Shown here: positions 5,864 through 5,882 of the stretch, in pieces
How positions within the stretch are numbered: position 1 is the first letter of the stretch
How the letters are laid out: each line of letters starts with the position of its first letter
DNA from: Actinoplanes liguriensis
GTDB lineage: Bacteria > Actinomycetota > Actinomycetes > Mycobacteriales > Micromonosporaceae
Assembly (NCBI GenBank): GCA_000715855.1
Contig: KL571246.1
Span: 13,526 to 19,407 of the forward strand
Direction of reading: 5' to 3'
DNA: 5,882 bases
The notes under the pieces: generated by a model
What the model was told of the DNA's origin: nothing
Seen by the model: only the letters and a program-made list of their open reading frames with translations
The model's database searches: none
Program-made: the position numbers and the translations under genes

Positions 5864-5882
5864 CTGTCTCTTATACACATCT
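5864..5882. other. Nextera/Tn5 mosaic-end adapter at the contig end (not genomic)
   Basis: The last 19 bases are CTGTCTCTTATACACATCT, identical to the full Tn5 mosaic end used in Nextera libraries. On the reverse strand its translation starts M-C-I-R-D-R, a peptide well known as an adapter artefact in protein databases. It truncates glpD and creates a false upstream start for the antisense frame. Confidence 0.98.

Noticed and set aside
5395..5880. Upstream extension of the surface protein by 162 residues starting M-C-I-R-D-R
   Set aside because: The start comes from adapter, the rest is antisense of glpD and the promoter region, and a good signal peptide begins at 5394.

Overview
The window looks like one whole short contig from a high-GC actinobacterium. 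GC is very high throughout, with G or C in nearly all third codon positions and GTG starts. A large secreted DUF11/cadherin-repeat wall protein and leaderless-type promoters also fit. Micromonosporaceae (Actinoplanes-like) is my best guess, from family resemblance only.

Layout, left to right. Positions 1-64 (minus) hold the first 21 codons of a probable MFS transporter that runs off the left edge. Diverging from it at 90-968 (plus) is a gene for a two-domain protein: an HxlR-type winged-helix regulator fused to a peroxiredoxin-like domain. The gap between the two starts is only about 25 bp. It carries a 25-bp imperfect palindrome and a symmetric -10-like octamer, so the regulator probably controls itself and the transporter in response to thiol or electrophile stress.

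Positions 940-5394 (minus) are one very long gene for an exported, wall-anchored protein of 1484 residues as assembled. It has a signal peptide, a large N-terminal domain, two DUF11-like domains, nine tandem cadherin-like (Big_9-type) repeats, a Pro/Ser-rich stalk, an LPTTS-G sorting-like motif, a membrane helix and a basic tail. Its 3' end overlaps the convergent regulator gene by 29 bp. A 90-bp divergent promoter region (5395-5484) separates it from the 5' part of glpD (aerobic glycerol-3-phosphate dehydrogenase, plus strand), which is cut by the contig end.

Two stretches are not genomic. The last 19 bases (5864-5882) are exactly the Tn5/Nextera transposase mosaic end. A 23-bp internal block (4165-4187) is made of two truncated, opposed mosaic ends. 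The internal block lies in frame inside the first DUF11 domain, where a stretch of the fold appears to be missing, so the assembly very probably joined two library fragments there and lost real sequence.

The genes do not form one pathway. The most interesting biology is the HxlR-peroxiredoxin fusion with its compact divergent control region. The most important practical point is the adapter scar in the surface-protein gene.
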